From the NCBI GenBank assembly GCA_029239755.1, contig JARBUI010000003.1, forward strand, positions 124,001 through 188,000: a stretch of 64,000 nt of DNA, given 5' to 3'. Within the stretch, counting starts at the first letter, position 1, and every line of letters starts with the position of its first letter. The notes under the pieces are model-generated. The model did no database searches, was not told the origin of the DNA, and was given only the letters and a program-made list of their open reading frames with translations. The DNA is from Clostridia bacterium (lineage in GTDB: Bacteria > Bacillota > Clostridia > Lachnospirales > Cellulosilyticaceae). The translations under genes and the position numbers were made by a program. Of this stretch, positions 42,491-52,645 are shown piece by piece.

Positions 42491-43696
42491 ATGAATAAAC
42501 ACTCAAAATCAATTATGTTTTTTGCCCTCATGCAAGGCTTTTACTGGGCAGCTTGTGTCACTTTTAATGTATTTCTAGTTTTTTATCTTGAAACTCTTCA
42601 TATACCAAGCTCACAGATTGGATTACTTCTGACAGCAGGAATGGTTGTTGGCGTTACTTCTCAATACTTTTGGGGATATCTATGTGATTATTTAAACGGT
42701 ATTAAAAAAGTAATATCTCTATGCATAATAGGGACAGTTATGGCTGTTTGGTCTCTTTCTACTGTTCAAAACTATCATGCCATACTTATTATTTACATAA
42801 TCTTTATGCTCTTTCAGCCAGTTATTCCTTCTCTTATTGATACCTGGATTATACAACTTAGCAAATCAAGCCGAAAGAACTATAGTAAACTACGGGGTAT
42901 AGGCTCATTAACATTTGCAGTGATGTCTTCTTTCTTTGGTGTATTAGTAGAGAAATATTTCTACAATGCCATGGCAATAGGTTTCACTGTATTTAATGTA
43001 CTTCTTTTTATAACTGTTATTCTGTCTGAAGATATTGCTAAAGACCCAAAAGATACGAATAGAGAGAAAGAACCAAAACAAAGACCTGCTGTCCTTTTTA
43101 CAAATATAAAATTTACTGCATTTCTTCTTGGTGTCACTCTCATCCTTATTCCTAATAGTTTTATAACCAGTTATATGTTTTATATAGCTGAATCAGTTAA
43201 CGGCTCCGCTCGTGAGATGGGCCTAACCTTTGGTCTTGCTGCTATTCTTGAGATACCTCTTTTTTTGATGTTTGAACGTATTATCAAAAGAATTTCCTTA
43301 GAAAAACTGCTTATTATCGGTTCTGTATTCTTAATAGGGAGAATTTTTCAGCTCATGTTTATTACGACTCCCTCGGAGATGTATGTGAATGCACTGTTTC
43401 ACGGCGCGGGCTTTCCTCTTTTGATAAGCTGCTTGAGGAATTATGTCCCAACTATCGTTCCTAAAAGTCTTACAGTAACAGGGCAGGCAGTAGCCGGAGC
43501 ATTTGCAGCAGGCGTTCCCTATATTATTGCTACTTCCCTGGGTGGGAGCATTATTCAGAATTACAGCCTAACAAGCTGCTATATCATTTTCAGCTTATTA
43601 GGCTGCCTAGCGCTTATTCCATTTGTTTATCTTAGCTTAACCTCTGCTAAGAGCGAAAGTACGATAACTTCTTTAAAAGATCAAAGCATCTCCTAA
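42491..43696 (+). CDS. MFS transporter (LacY/nucleoside-symporter-like)
   Basis: A 401-residue integral membrane protein with about 12 hydrophobic segments, a central charged loop (DIAKDPKDTNREKEPKQRP, about residues 182-200) and a hydrophilic tail. The start ALMQGFYWAACVTFNVFLVFYL and the loop after helix 2 (YFWGYLCDYLNGIKK) resemble the MFS_1-like group that includes LacY and nucleoside symporters. The substrate is not evident. It is monocistronic: its own promoter upstream and a strong terminator downstream. GGAG lies 10 bases before the ATG. Confidence 0.82.
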   Translation: MNKHSKSIMFFALMQGFYWAACVTFNVFLVFYLETLHIPSSQIGLLLTAGMVVGVTSQYFWGYLCDYLNGIKKVISLCIIGTVMAVWSLSTVQNYHAILIIYIIFMLFQPVIPSLIDTWIIQLSKSSRKNYSKLRGIGSLTFAVMSSFFGVLVEKYFYNAMAIGFTVFNVLLFITVILSEDIAKDPKDTNREKEPKQRPAVLFTNIKFTAFLLGVTLILIPNSFITSYMFYIAESVNGSAREMGLTFGLAAILEIPLFLMFERIIKRISLEKLLIIGSVFLIGRIFQLMFITTPSEMYVNALFHGAGFPLLISCLRNYVPTIVPKSLTVTGQAVAGAFAAGVPYIIATSLGGSIIQNYSLTSCYIIFSLLGCLALIPFVYLSLTSAKSESTITSLKDQSIS

Positions 43697-43710
43697 ACTA
43701 TAGGATGTTT

Positions 43711-43761
43711 AAAAAGCTGCTGCGCACTAACCGATTAAGTTAGTTTGCAGCAGCTTTTTTT
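43711..43761. terminator. Terminator after the MFS gene
   Basis: aaaaagctgctgc-gcactaac pairs with gttagtttgcagcagcttttt and ends in a T-run on the plus strand; the A-run on the other side makes it potentially bidirectional with the AraC gene that ends at 43802. Confidence 0.92.
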
Positions 43762-43801
43762 AGTTACAATGGATCCTATGGATTATTCAATAGAAAGATA
43801 A

Positions 43802-44641
43802 TTACTGTAAAGATAAATCTCGGTAGGCTTTAGGAGACAAATTTTTAAACTTTTTAAAAACCTTAGAAAAAACAAGAGCATCTGTATAACCTATTGAATG
43901 TGCAATCTCTGAAATGGTAAGCGAGCTATGATGCAAAAGCTCACTAGCTTTACTTAGCCTGAATTGAACTAAGTAGTTTTGAGGAGACTCATTTAGCAAT
44001 AGATTAAAAAGCTTCGTCAGGTATTTTCTATTAATTCCTACATAAGAAGCAATTTCTTCTATTGTTATTTTCCTTGAGTAATTAGTTTCAATGAATTCAA
44101 TAGCCTGCCTGATATAATGTTCCTGCTGAGAAGGCATTTCATCATAGGTAACAGCCCCGTCAGTATACTCAGCTATATTTGCTAACAACAAATAAAATCC
44201 ACTTAATGCATGTAAATCCATACTCGATTCGTAATGTATAGATTCAAAAATACCTTTAAAACACTGTGTAAAAACCTGCTGATTATTGCATTTGAAGAGT
44301 GGTTGCTTAACATTAAGATTTAATCTGTTTAAATAAGTTTCTGCATGCAGACCATTAAAAGACACCCAATAATAGTCCCAAGGGTTTTCAGTATCAGGTC
44401 CATAGGATATAACCGTATTAGGGGATACCAAAAATCCTTCCCCTTGGGTCACCTCATAAGTTATCCCATTCATTATTACTCGTCCCTTTCCGTTATGTAC
44501 ATAGTAAAGACTATAATGATCTCTGATACCAGGTCCCCACGAAAAATTGCATTCACAATCTCCAGTTCCACAAGAATAGAGTTTAATATCTAAGTTTACA
44601 TCCAAGCAGCTCTTTTCGCTCTTTGGTTTAAAACAAATCAT
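43802..44641 (-). CDS. AraC-family transcriptional regulator
   Basis: A 279-residue regulator. The N-terminal cupin half (GPGIRDHYSLYYVHNGKGRVIMN and GEGFLVSPNTVISY) is the sugar-binding type, and the C-terminal half is the double helix-turn-helix (RKITIEEIASYVGINRKYLTKLF and LTISEIAHSIGYTDALVFSKVFKKF). It is divergent from the aldo/keto reductase gene at 44773, and an inverted repeat tactat-tat-atagta (44726-44740) lies between them. The reductase-oxidoreductase pair is its most likely target. Confidence 0.88.
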   Translation of the reverse strand: MICFKPKSEKSCLDVNLDIKLYSCGTGDCECNFSWGPGIRDHYSLYYVHNGKGRVIMNGITYEVTQGEGFLVSPNTVISYGPDTENPWDYYWVSFNGLHAETYLNRLNLNVKQPLFKCNNQQVFTQCFKGIFESIHYESSMDLHALSGFYLLLANIAEYTDGAVTYDEMPSQQEHYIRQAIEFIETNYSRKITIEEIASYVGINRKYLTKLFNLLLNESPQNYLVQFRLSKASELLHHSSLTISEIAHSIGYTDALVFSKVFKKFKNLSPKAYRDLSLQ

Positions 44642-44725
44642 TTTATTTCACCTCACTGTAATATTAAGACATTATAACATATTTAGGGGTTATAAGAGAA
44701 TGGTATATTTATAGCAAATCCAATA

Positions 44726-44740
44726 TACTATTATATAGTA
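44726..44740. promoter_or_regulatory. Inverted repeat in the AraC / aldo-keto reductase divergent region
   Basis: tactat and atagta are perfect arms around tat, about 33 bp upstream of the reductase ATG. It may be a regulator site, but the region is A/T-rich and chance is possible. Confidence 0.35.
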
Positions 44741-44772
44741 ATTAAACTTTTTAAAAATCAGGAGGTGTCAAT

Positions 44773-45768
44773 ATGACATATATAGCACGAGAAGATCGCT
44801 ATGAAAATATGAAATATAACAGATGTGGTAATAGTGGTTTAAAATTACCTGCTATTTCTTTAGGCCTATGGCATAATTTTGGAGATGTGAATAGTCTCGA
44901 AAATAGCCGTATGATGCTTAGACGTGCATTTGACCTTGGTATTACCCACTTTGACTTAGCAAATAACTATGGTCCTCCAGCGGGATCAGCTGAATTAAAC
45001 TTCGGAAGAATTTTAAAAGAAGATTTCACCCCGTATAGAGATGAACTTATTATTTCTACAAAAGCTGGCTACACAATGTGGCCAGGACCTTATGGAGATT
45101 TCGGGTCAAAAAAATACTTAGTATCAAGTTTAGATCAAAGCTTAAAGAGAATGGGGCTTGATTATGTAGATATCTTTTACCATCATAGACCAGACCCTAA
45201 TACCCCTTTAGAAGAAACAATGGGTGCTCTGGATTTAATCGTTAGACAAGGCAAGGCACTTTACGTTGGACTTTCTAACTACAAAGCACCAGAAGCAAAA
45301 AAAGCTATAGCTATTCTTAAGTCCCTCGGGACTCCATGCCTTATCCATCAGCCAAAATACTCTATGCTTGAACGTTGGGTAGAAGATGAACTCTTAGATG
45401 TACTAGATAATGAAAAAGTTGGCTCTATCGCTTTCTCTCCACTAGCTGGAGGTAAATTAACGAATCGCTACTTAAATGGTATTCCACAAGACTCCAGAGC
45501 AGCTGGACAAAGTATCTTTATGAAGCCTGAGGATATTACAGATGAACTACTAGCAAAACTAAAGCTATTAAATGACCTGGCAGCTAAACGAAATCAAACG
45601 CTCGCTCAAATGGCTCTTGCCTGGGTACTTCGCGGCGGCTCAATCACATCTGTATTAATAGGTGCCAGCAAAGTAAGCCAAATTGAGGATTGTGTTGATA
45701 CACTAAGTCATTTAGAATTCACATCTGAGGAATTAGCTGCTATCGATAAAATTTTAAATAACTGCTAA
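44773..45768 (+). CDS. Aldo/keto reductase (YghZ-like)
   Basis: A 331-residue NADP(H)-dependent reductase. The catalytic tetrad is visible: Asp and Tyr in FDLANNYG, Lys in ISTKAGYTMWPGPYG, and His in DIFYHHRPDP. The MTYIAREDRYENMKYNRCGNSGLKLP start and the long YGDFGSKKYL loop are typical of the YghZ / glyceraldehyde-3-phosphate reductase and potassium-channel beta-subunit-like subgroup. AGGAGG lies before the ATG. It forms an operon with the Gfo/Idh/MocA gene 45 bp downstream, suggesting a sugar or polyol interconversion. Confidence 0.92.
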   Translation: MTYIAREDRYENMKYNRCGNSGLKLPAISLGLWHNFGDVNSLENSRMMLRRAFDLGITHFDLANNYGPPAGSAELNFGRILKEDFTPYRDELIISTKAGYTMWPGPYGDFGSKKYLVSSLDQSLKRMGLDYVDIFYHHRPDPNTPLEETMGALDLIVRQGKALYVGLSNYKAPEAKKAIAILKSLGTPCLIHQPKYSMLERWVEDELLDVLDNEKVGSIAFSPLAGGKLTNRYLNGIPQDSRAAGQSIFMKPEDITDELLAKLKLLNDLAAKRNQTLAQMALAWVLRGGSITSVLIGASKVSQIEDCVDTLSHLEFTSEELAAIDKILNNC

Positions 45769-45813
45769 TTCTAGCTTGAAAATATCTTAACTTAAATAAT
45801 AGGAGACCTCAAC

Positions 45814-46797
45814 ATGACAAAACAATATAATATCGGTTTATTAGGAGCAAGCAGAATAGCTAGAAAATTTGCATCTGATGCTGTAAGTGTAAAGGGAGCT
45901 AAACTTTATGCAGTTGCTGCAAGAACCTTAGAGTCTGCACAGACCTTTCAGAAAGAATTTAACATGCCTTACAGCTATGGTTCATATGAAGAATTAGTTA
46001 ATGATAAAAATGTAGATATTATCTATATTTCTACTCCTAACTCATTTCATAAAGATCATGCTTTGCTATGTCTTAATGCAGGCAAAGCAGTTATTTGCGA
46101 AAAACCACTTGCTCTTAACGCCAAGGAAGCTGACGAAATGATACAAGCAGCGAGGGCAAATAAAGTATTTTTCATGGAAGCTATGTGGGCAAGACATTTC
46201 CCAACATATAAAAAGGCGGAAGAATGGATTAATCAGAATAAAATTGGCTCGGTTAGAGTATTTGAAGGAGATTTTGGCTTTAAAGAAGAAAACAGAGAAG
46301 ATATTAGATATAACAGAGAACTTGGAGGCGGAGCTTTATTAGATGTAGGTATTTATCCTATTTCACTGGCTTCCATGGTTTTTAGTATGCAGCCAGAAAC
46401 TATCAATGCGCGTGCAGTTCTAACTAATCAAGGAGTAGATGAAACAATCTGCATGCAGTTTGTTTATAGTAATAATCAAATGGCTCAGATTAATGCTTCT
46501 ATTAACTTAAATACCCCAAGAAATGCCTACATTATTGGTGATAACGGATATATTCATCTGCCACATGCATGGTACGGCAAAGATGCTTATTTATATAATG
46601 GTGACGGCATCCTTGTAGAACACTTCGTGGATTCGTCTCAAGAAATCGGCTATTGTTTTGAATTAGAAGAAACAATAAAGTGTTTAGAATCGGGTGAAAC
46701 TGAAAGTGCTCGCATGTCACTAACAGAAAGCTTTGACATTATGAAAACGTTAGATAAAATTCGAGAAATAATAGGCGTTGAGTATCCTTCTAAATAA
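45814..46797 (+). CDS. Gfo/Idh/MocA-family oxidoreductase
   Basis: A 327-residue NAD(P)-dependent dehydrogenase. The N-terminal Rossmann fold has GLLGASRIARKFA, followed by the family motif ICEKPLALN near residue 95. The C-terminal domain carries GGALLDVGIYPI, with the Asp and Tyr segment equivalent to the catalytic region. It is close to the dihydrodiol-dehydrogenase / glucose-fructose oxidoreductase-like subgroup. It acts in the cytosol, probably on a sugar or inositol derivative together with the upstream aldo/keto reductase. AGGAGA precedes the ATG. Confidence 0.9.
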   Translation: MTKQYNIGLLGASRIARKFASDAVSVKGAKLYAVAARTLESAQTFQKEFNMPYSYGSYEELVNDKNVDIIYISTPNSFHKDHALLCLNAGKAVICEKPLALNAKEADEMIQAARANKVFFMEAMWARHFPTYKKAEEWINQNKIGSVRVFEGDFGFKEENREDIRYNRELGGGALLDVGIYPISLASMVFSMQPETINARAVLTNQGVDETICMQFVYSNNQMAQINASINLNTPRNAYIIGDNGYIHLPHAWYGKDAYLYNGDGILVEHFVDSSQEIGYCFELEETIKCLESGETESARMSLTESFDIMKTLDKIREIIGVEYPSK

Positions 46798-46857
46798 ATG
46801 CTAAGATTAGTACTTTTAATTGAATCTATTTAAAATGAGGCTCAAATACCTTATACT

Positions 46858-46895
46858 AAAAAATCATAAGCAAATATACCCGCTTATGATTTTTT
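46858..46895. terminator. Bidirectional terminator between the oxidoreductase and HExxH genes
   Basis: aaaaaatcataagc (46858-46871) and gcttatgatttttt (46882-46895) form a perfect stem with A-run and T-run on either side. It overlaps the stop codon of the minus-strand gene at 46894. Confidence 0.93.
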
Positions 46896-47337
46896 AGTAT
46901 TCCTCTACTTCCCACTCATCTTCCCATTTCATAATATTTTTAATAGCATGAGAATTTCTGTCCATAAATTTTGTTGCAAAGTTATCTGCATCATCCTCAC
47001 TCATCTCTGTGTCTGTTTTATATTGAAACCTATGCCTTAACTCATGACATAAGGCATGTAATGCATAAAGCTGAAAGCTTTGCTTATCCTCTCCATCATC
47101 ATTTTCTGAAAATACAAATAAACATATTGTATCAGAACCCATATTATAAAACCCTTCTGTTCTGCCAAATAGTATAGGAAAAAAAGACAACCCTATAGGT
47201 AATATGTTTTTAAATAGATCTATTCTCTTCTCATAGATAATCATTGTCTCAGGGATATACTCCCTACTAAACAACTTTAAAAATTTTTTAATTTGTTTTT
47301 TACTAAAATAAATTTCTCTGTGATTCACTATTTTCAT
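46894..47337 (-). CDS. Small HExxH putative metallopeptidase
   Basis: A 147-residue hypothetical protein. His98-Glu99-Leu-Arg-His102 (ALCHELRHRFQY) is a zincin-type HExxH motif, and EMSEDDADNFATKFM 12-20 residues later could supply the third ligand, as in ImmA/IrrE-like small peptidases. No signal peptide or membrane segment is visible, so a cytosolic protein is expected. It is monocistronic, and I do not recognise a named family beyond small zinc-dependent domains of unknown function. Function and target are unknown. Confidence 0.6.
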   Translation of the reverse strand: MKIVNHREIYFSKKQIKKFLKLFSREYIPETMIIYEKRIDLFKNILPIGLSFFPILFGRTEGFYNMGSDTICLFVFSENDDGEDKQSFQLYALHALCHELRHRFQYKTDTEMSEDDADNFATKFMDRNSHAIKNIMKWEDEWEVEEY

Positions 47338-47540
47338 TTAGATCTCCTCTTTGCTAAAAACACTTTCTTGAATACATTCTGTCTTACCTAGTACATGATC
47401 TAGTTAGCTCTATTTTATGATGCTAATCTCTTGTATGTATTTTAGCATTATATTTACTATTATCCTATTACATTTTCAGCTTAATTTTTGCTTTGATAAC
47501 AGCAGGAATTAAGCTTGCAAGACACATTTTCTTATTTCTT

Positions 47541-47574
47541 AAAAAAAGTCTAGGAAGGATATACCTGCCTAGAC
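47541..47574 (-). terminator. Terminator after the chemoreceptor gene
   Basis: gtctagg (47548-47554) and cctagac (47568-47574) form a stem. On the minus strand it is followed by seven T residues (plus A-run 47541-47547), 17 bases after the stop at 47591. Confidence 0.9.
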
Positions 47575-47590
47575 CAAAATATTTTATTTA

Positions 47591-49633
47591 TTATTGATCA
47601 AATTTCGAATAAGCTTGTTTTAGCTCGATTATACTCTCAAAAAGTTGTTTTGACATGCTGCTTATTTTTGATGCATATTTTGTTTGAGTTGAGCTCTCTG
47701 CACTTACCTCCTCGGCGGTAGCTGCGGAGTGTTCAACTATTTGAGCTATCTCTCCCATTTTATTTGTAATTTCTTTTTTTTCGTTTATAGCTTCACCAAT
47801 AAGACTATTGGTTTTGTTAATTTGATCATCTATAGCCTGCATTTGCGTATAGATGCTGGAAAATATATAAATAACCGAGTCTACAACAGGTTCTTGATTA
47901 GAGAATATTTGCAAAGCTTTTTTGAGTTCCTCTAGTGTAGCTTCTTTTTGCTCCTCAATACTTTCTGTCATTTTAGCTATAGTTGTTATGGCTTCTTTGG
48001 TCTGATAAGACAATTTTCTTATCTCCCCTGCAACAACATTAAATCCTTTACCAGCCTCTCCAGCACGAGCAGCTTCAATCCCCGCATTAAGAGAGAGAAG
48101 ATTTGTTTGCTGATTAATACCGTTTATCATCTCAAGTATTTTATTAATATTGGATACTTGATCGCCAAGCTCTTTAACCTTTGTGCTGACAGTATGGCTA
48201 ATACTAATCGTATCTTTTGTCTGATCAGCTAAAGTATTTAGCTTAGTTTTGGTATCTTTACTCATATTCATTGTCCCTGCAGAGCTCTCTTTTATACTCA
48301 TCATACTCGTTCCTATATCATTAATATGTAAAGACAGGCTCTCCATAAGCTTTACGGAACTCTCTATTTCTGAATTCTGCATTTGAGCTCCTTGCGCCAC
48401 ATGATCTATGGCTTCTTCTACACCTTTTGCTGATTCTGTAGTTTGTGCAGCCACTTGTTCAAGATCCTTAGTATTTTTCTCAACAGCCAGTGTCACTTTT
48501 TTAGCATCATTTATAAGCTGTTTAAGTGTTGCTATCATACTAGTAAATCCCAAAACAAGCCATCCCATTTCTAAATTAGATATAGAAACACCTTTTTTGA
48601 TAGACTCTTCTAAATCCAAATTCCCAGCTTCTATTTCTTTCATATAAGTTGCCATCTTATTAATAGGCTTGGTAATCCTTTGAGCTACGTATAGACTTAA
48701 AGCTGCTGCTAGCAGAATACATAGAGCAATAATCATCCCAATCTGTTTAAATGCATTTTGTAAATCTTTCATAATGACCTTAAGAGGTGCATTAAGGATG
48801 ATTCTCCATTCATTAGAACACTTTGTATAACTTATAAGAGCATTTCCGCTCATAAAGGTATGGGATACTTTATCTGACTTATTTATTTCACTCAAAAATT
48901 CTGACTGTTCTTCTTTTAACTCACTTCCAATCAGTTCTTTATTGTTAGATAAAAGAACCTGACTTTGCTGATCCACAAGCATAATAGGAATTCCTGCTTC
49001 TATACTTCCAAAATCAATGATTTGCTCAAAGTGCTTAGACTGAAGAGATACCAGAAAAACGTGGGAATCATCCCCATTCTTAAGTATTTTTGCCAGATAA
49101 AAGTGGCTTCCATCTGGCTTTAAAATAGAAAACCATCTTAATTCATTATAGGCCAGATCATTTAAGTGATACTCGTCTACTATTTTTTTCACTTCATCTG
49201 AAGACTCTAATTTATTAGAAATAGATTTCTGATAGAGTACCTCACTATTAGAAATAATACTTAACCCTTCTATTACCCTCGTTGCACTTGAGATATCTGT
49301 CACTTTTTTATCCAGTTCACTCACCAGTGTATATTTTTCGCTTTCACCAAGTGAGCTGAACTGGCTGATAAGCCTTATAAAATTAGAATCTATTGTTAAT
49401 CCATCCATCGCTGTATTCGTAATCTGAATACTTTCTTCTATATTATAACTAAGCTGTTCCATTATCTTTTGAGAATACTTACCTAAAGAGTATTGTGTGG
49501 ATGAACTTGTCTTGATGAAACTAACATAACTAATAATCAAAGAAGGTATTATACTGATAAAAATGAATATACTAATAAGTTGTGTCACTAGCCTGGATTT
49601 ACTCAGTACGGATCCTTTTTTACTTTTTACCAT
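47591..49633 (-). CDS. Methyl-accepting chemotaxis protein
   Basis: A 680-residue transmembrane chemoreceptor. A first membrane helix (about 16-37) and a second (about 293-316) frame an extracellular cache-type ligand domain. HAMP follows (317-370), then the signalling coiled coil with its tip [37 protein letters not shown]. No pentapeptide CheR tail is visible. It is the last gene of an operon with two UROD-family proteins and rhamnose mutarotase (46-bp gap), which suggests taxis toward the compound that operon handles. AGGAGG precedes the ATG. Confidence 0.92.
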   Translation of the reverse strand: MVKSKKGSVLSKSRLVTQLISIFIFISIIPSLIISYVSFIKTSSSTQYSLGKYSQKIMEQLSYNIEESIQITNTAMDGLTIDSNFIRLISQFSSLGESEKYTLVSELDKKVTDISSATRVIEGLSIISNSEVLYQKSISNKLESSDEVKKIVDEYHLNDLAYNELRWFSILKPDGSHFYLAKILKNGDDSHVFLVSLQSKHFEQIIDFGSIEAGIPIMLVDQQSQVLLSNNKELIGSELKEEQSEFLSEINKSDKVSHTFMSGNALISYTKCSNEWRIILNAPLKVIMKDLQNAFKQIGMIIALCILLAAALSLYVAQRITKPINKMATYMKEIEAGNLDLEESIKKGVSISNLEMGWLVLGFTSMIATLKQLINDAKKVTLAVEKNTKDLEQVAAQTTESAKGVEEAIDHVAQGAQMQNSEIESSVKLMESLSLHINDIGTSMMSIKESSAGTMNMSKDTKTKLNTLADQTKDTISISHTVSTKVKELGDQVSNINKILEMINGINQQTNLLSLNAGIEAARAGEAGKGFNVVAGEIRKLSYQTKEAITTIAKMTESIEEQKEATLEELKKALQIFSNQEPVVDSVIYIFSSIYTQMQAIDDQINKTNSLIGEAINEKKEITNKMGEIAQIVEHSAATAEEVSAESSTQTKYASKISSMSKQLFESIIELKQAYSKFDQ

Positions 49634-49679
49634 TTAAAACCCTCCTCTCATACTAAAGCGGTAAATAGTTATCTTCTCA

Positions 49680-50003
49680 TTAATCGCAATGAAATACTTC
49701 TTCCATAGGTGCCCACCATTCATCTGCTGACACACTGTCTACTGGCTGCTGGCATGGTTTGCATACAGCCCACCATTCTTGAGTTTTTGGATCTGCTGCC
49801 ATTTTATCCATATCTGCTTTATAGTCATTTCCTATGTATTCAAAATAGCTGTATAAATAACCATCTCTGTAATAAATTGAATAGTTTCTTATATTACATT
49901 CATAAATCATCTTTAAAACCTCTGGCCATGCTGCAGCATGAAGTCTCTTATACTCCTCTAACTTCTCTGGTCTAACTTTAATAACATCTCCATGTCTTTC
50001 CAT
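49680..50003 (-). CDS. rhaM: L-rhamnose mutarotase family protein
   Basis: A 107-residue enzyme that interconverts the alpha and beta anomers of L-rhamnose or a related aldose. Tyr18, His22 (RLHAAAWPEV) and Tyr41 match the catalytic positions of Escherichia coli RhaM, and the QEWW pair is conserved; the Trp at the equivalent of position 63 is not evident. No rhamnose isomerase or kinase is adjacent. Instead it lies between a UROD-family gene (29-bp gap) and the chemoreceptor, so the true substrate may be a modified deoxy-sugar. Confidence 0.86.
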   Translation of the reverse strand: MERHGDVIKVRPEKLEEYKRLHAAAWPEVLKMIYECNIRNYSIYYRDGYLYSYFEYIGNDYKADMDKMAADPKTQEWWAVCKPCQQPVDSVSADEWWAPMEEVFHCD

Positions 50004-50032
50004 TTCTTATTCCTCCCATATGTAGGTTAAAC

Positions 50033-51187
50033 TTATAAATTTGCTAATTTTTCTTTTATAGCTTCTAAATCCAATGGATAGGTACCATATGTACGCACCG
50101 TCTCAAGTGCTATCTGATAGCTTTCCGGCTCCACATCACTGCTCACCGAATGATCTGATTGGAATATCCATCCGCCTTTTACCGCTGCCTGCATTTTATA
50201 AAGGACCTCTTTTTGAATCTCTGTTTTATTTCCTCTTTCTAAAACTCTCATATCGATATTACCGCAAAACCCTAGTCTACTCTCCAGCGTTTCATTAATC
50301 TTGACTATGTCTAAATCTGCTTTACATTCTAAAGGATTATAAGCATCTAGTCCAATTTCAATCATATCTTCATAAATTGGTGTTGCATTGCCACATCCGT
50401 GGTAAATAACTAATAACCCATTCTCATGGCATACATCTATGATTCTTTTGACATGCGGCTTAAAGACTTCTCTCCATGTTTGAGGATTAAATAACATACC
50501 ATTTCTATAAGCTACATCTCCCCATATGTACATTCCTGTTAATCTACCCTTACCTGCCTCTATTTGAGCCTTGCAAAGTTCGACTATAAAATCTCCTACT
50601 TTATCCACTACTCCTTTATATCTTTCTGGATCCTCTAACATCCAGTATAAGGAATTTTCGGTACCAATCATTCGCCATAAGTATTCGTAAACCTCACATA
50701 CTGAACCAAATACGGGAAAGTCTTCCACGTAACTGTCTACCCTGTTAGTCCACGCGGGAATATTTCTTGCAAGTGCATCTCCTACACAGTTAATTTGGTC
50801 ATCTCCGCCACTAAAAAATCTCCTAGGATCACTTGGTGAATCAAAAATAAAGGCTTCCATCTTTTCAAAAGTATCATAGTCAAAGGCATCGTAATGAGGC
50901 ATAGGGATTTCTCTGCTTCTCTTAATAGTCGCTCCAAACCCCGTTTTTAAAATAATATCTTCTCCTTCTTGATGCAGGATCTCAAAAGATTGAATCTTAG
51001 GATCTAAATTAGGTGTAATAACAATATAATCTGTATCAAAAAACCTCCAAGGATCAAAATCTTCGCCCCATTTTGCCTTGCATTTCTTAACAAATCCTGT
51101 CCAAAAAAATTCACCATTTGGAATACGATCTGGACATTTGTGTGCTAGTGCCTCTTGCAATCTCTTTACTTTTAACTCTTTACCCAT
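50033..51187 (-). CDS. UROD/MtaA-family protein 1
   Basis: A 384-residue cytosolic protein of the uroporphyrinogen-decarboxylase-like (COG0407) fold. It has the MtaA-type metal motif H263-G-C265 (VIYHGCGN), and the position of the second MtaA cysteine is occupied by a His (QSDHS, residue 346). LTGMYIWGDVAYRNGMLFNP is the TIM-barrel segment with the acidic residue common to this group. Heme synthesis is unlikely because the URO-D arginine signature is not seen and no heme genes are present. It follows UROD protein 2 and precedes rhaM. A methyltransfer reaction is inferred from the motif, but no corrinoid protein is encoded nearby. Confidence 0.72.
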   Translation of the reverse strand: MGKELKVKRLQEALAHKCPDRIPNGEFFWTGFVKKCKAKWGEDFDPWRFFDTDYIVITPNLDPKIQSFEILHQEGEDIILKTGFGATIKRSREIPMPHYDAFDYDTFEKMEAFIFDSPSDPRRFFSGGDDQINCVGDALARNIPAWTNRVDSYVEDFPVFGSVCEVYEYLWRMIGTENSLYWMLEDPERYKGVVDKVGDFIVELCKAQIEAGKGRLTGMYIWGDVAYRNGMLFNPQTWREVFKPHVKRIIDVCHENGLLVIYHGCGNATPIYEDMIEIGLDAYNPLECKADLDIVKINETLESRLGFCGNIDMRVLERGNKTEIQKEVLYKMQAAVKGGWIFQSDHSVSSDVEPESYQIALETVRTYGTYPLDLEAIKEKLANL

Positions 51188-51279
51188 TTTACTTCCTCCG
51201 CCTCATCATCATTTTACTTATTAAGAATTTCTTCTAGCTTTTCAGCTATCCCCTATTAGCACTATTCATTGGAATGCAT

Positions 51280-52518
51280 TTATCTATACTCGTTCACTGC
51301 TTCGAACATAGCCTCAATATTTTGAGGGGGTACATCCGGCATAATATTATGTATAGGATTAAATATGAATCCGCCGCCCGGAAGTAAGATTTCTATGTTT
51401 CTTCTGACATCATCTTTTACCTCTTTAGTTGTCCCTCTGTTTAAAATATGTCTTGTATTTACCCCACCTCCCCAAAAGGTGATATCTTTACCAAATTCCT
51501 TTTTAAGCTTTGCAGCATCCATATCTGTTACATTAGTCTGAACGGGATTAATAATATCATAGCCTGCATCGATAAGGTCCGGCATAAGCTGATAGATAGA
51601 TCCGCAGGAGTGCAGGAATGTTTTCATTTGACTGTTTTTATGCACATAATCACATAAAATTTTATGTCTCGGCTTAAAGATTTGTTTGTATTTATCCGGA
51701 GACATAAAAGGTCCGCTGTCCATCCCTAAATCATCTCCAAATCTTAAAATATCAACGACATCTCCTACTGCATCACATACATTCTTAAGGCTTTCTAAAT
51801 GCTTTTCAAGAAGTGCATCTACCAGTCTTTCTACTTCCTCTGGTTCAGCATAAATATCCATTAAGAAATTATCCATTCTTCTTAAAAAAGTGCCCCATTC
51901 AAACAAATTACAGCCACATACAATCATCAGTGCTTTATCTGTTGTATTTCTTAGATGAATAGCTTTTTCTCTAAGTGTTTGCCAAAAATTCGGATCACCT
52001 GCATGATCCCATGGGCTGTGTGCTAGGTTTTGCCATAGTACCTTATTCATTGCTTTTGGCAGGTCTTTATAGTTATCTGGATAAGCATCTAAATATGGAA
52101 AGACTGTTTCATCAAAAAAAGTGGCTCCTACTGGCATCTTAGCAATCATTTCACCTTCCTGGTCATAGGCTGCATAAGAACCATCGCTTCCTTTAACAGG
52201 TCTAAACCATTTAGGATAATAAGCAGCCCCTCCATTAGACATGGTTATAGGATACCAATCCTCTTCTTTATCATTAAAAGCCCTTCCTATATCCATAACA
52301 TCTATTCCAAACTTCTTTATAAACTCATCCTCTGGCTGAGCTAACTGCTGTACGACATCATATATTTTTGTTTTCGCATGCTGCATACCTAAATAATTTG
52401 TGAAATGATTATAGGCTATTGCAGAAATACCTGAACTTGGCGTTGCCCCTAGATCAACCGGCACTTTATTTATTTCTTTATGATTGATACTTGCCATAAC
52501 TAATTCTCTTGAATTCAT
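51280..52518 (-). CDS. UROD/MtaA-family protein 2
   Basis: A 412-residue relative of the neighbouring protein. The metal motif is H303-S-C305 (TFLHSCGS), with a distal His390 in NPIHNIMPDVPPQN. ILRFGDDLGMDSGPFMSP is the conserved barrel segment. This subgroup is common beside sugar transporters in Firmicutes and has no established function that I know of. It is the first gene of the UROD2-UROD1-rhaM-chemoreceptor operon, divergent from an AraC regulator. AGGAGG lies before the ATG. Confidence 0.72.
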   Translation of the reverse strand: MNSRELVMASINHKEINKVPVDLGATPSSGISAIAYNHFTNYLGMQHAKTKIYDVVQQLAQPEDEFIKKFGIDVMDIGRAFNDKEEDWYPITMSNGGAAYYPKWFRPVKGSDGSYAAYDQEGEMIAKMPVGATFFDETVFPYLDAYPDNYKDLPKAMNKVLWQNLAHSPWDHAGDPNFWQTLREKAIHLRNTTDKALMIVCGCNLFEWGTFLRRMDNFLMDIYAEPEEVERLVDALLEKHLESLKNVCDAVGDVVDILRFGDDLGMDSGPFMSPDKYKQIFKPRHKILCDYVHKNSQMKTFLHSCGSIYQLMPDLIDAGYDIINPVQTNVTDMDAAKLKKEFGKDITFWGGGVNTRHILNRGTTKEVKDDVRRNIEILLPGGGFIFNPIHNIMPDVPPQNIEAMFEAVNEYR

Positions 52519-52645
52519 TTGTTATCCTCCTTAATTTTTGTCAAAATAAAAATTATGTTTTTTGCGCAATAAACACTTTTTATTTATTTATATTTCTATT
52601 TTATATGCATTTTAATTTTATTAATACGCATATTACGAAATACAA

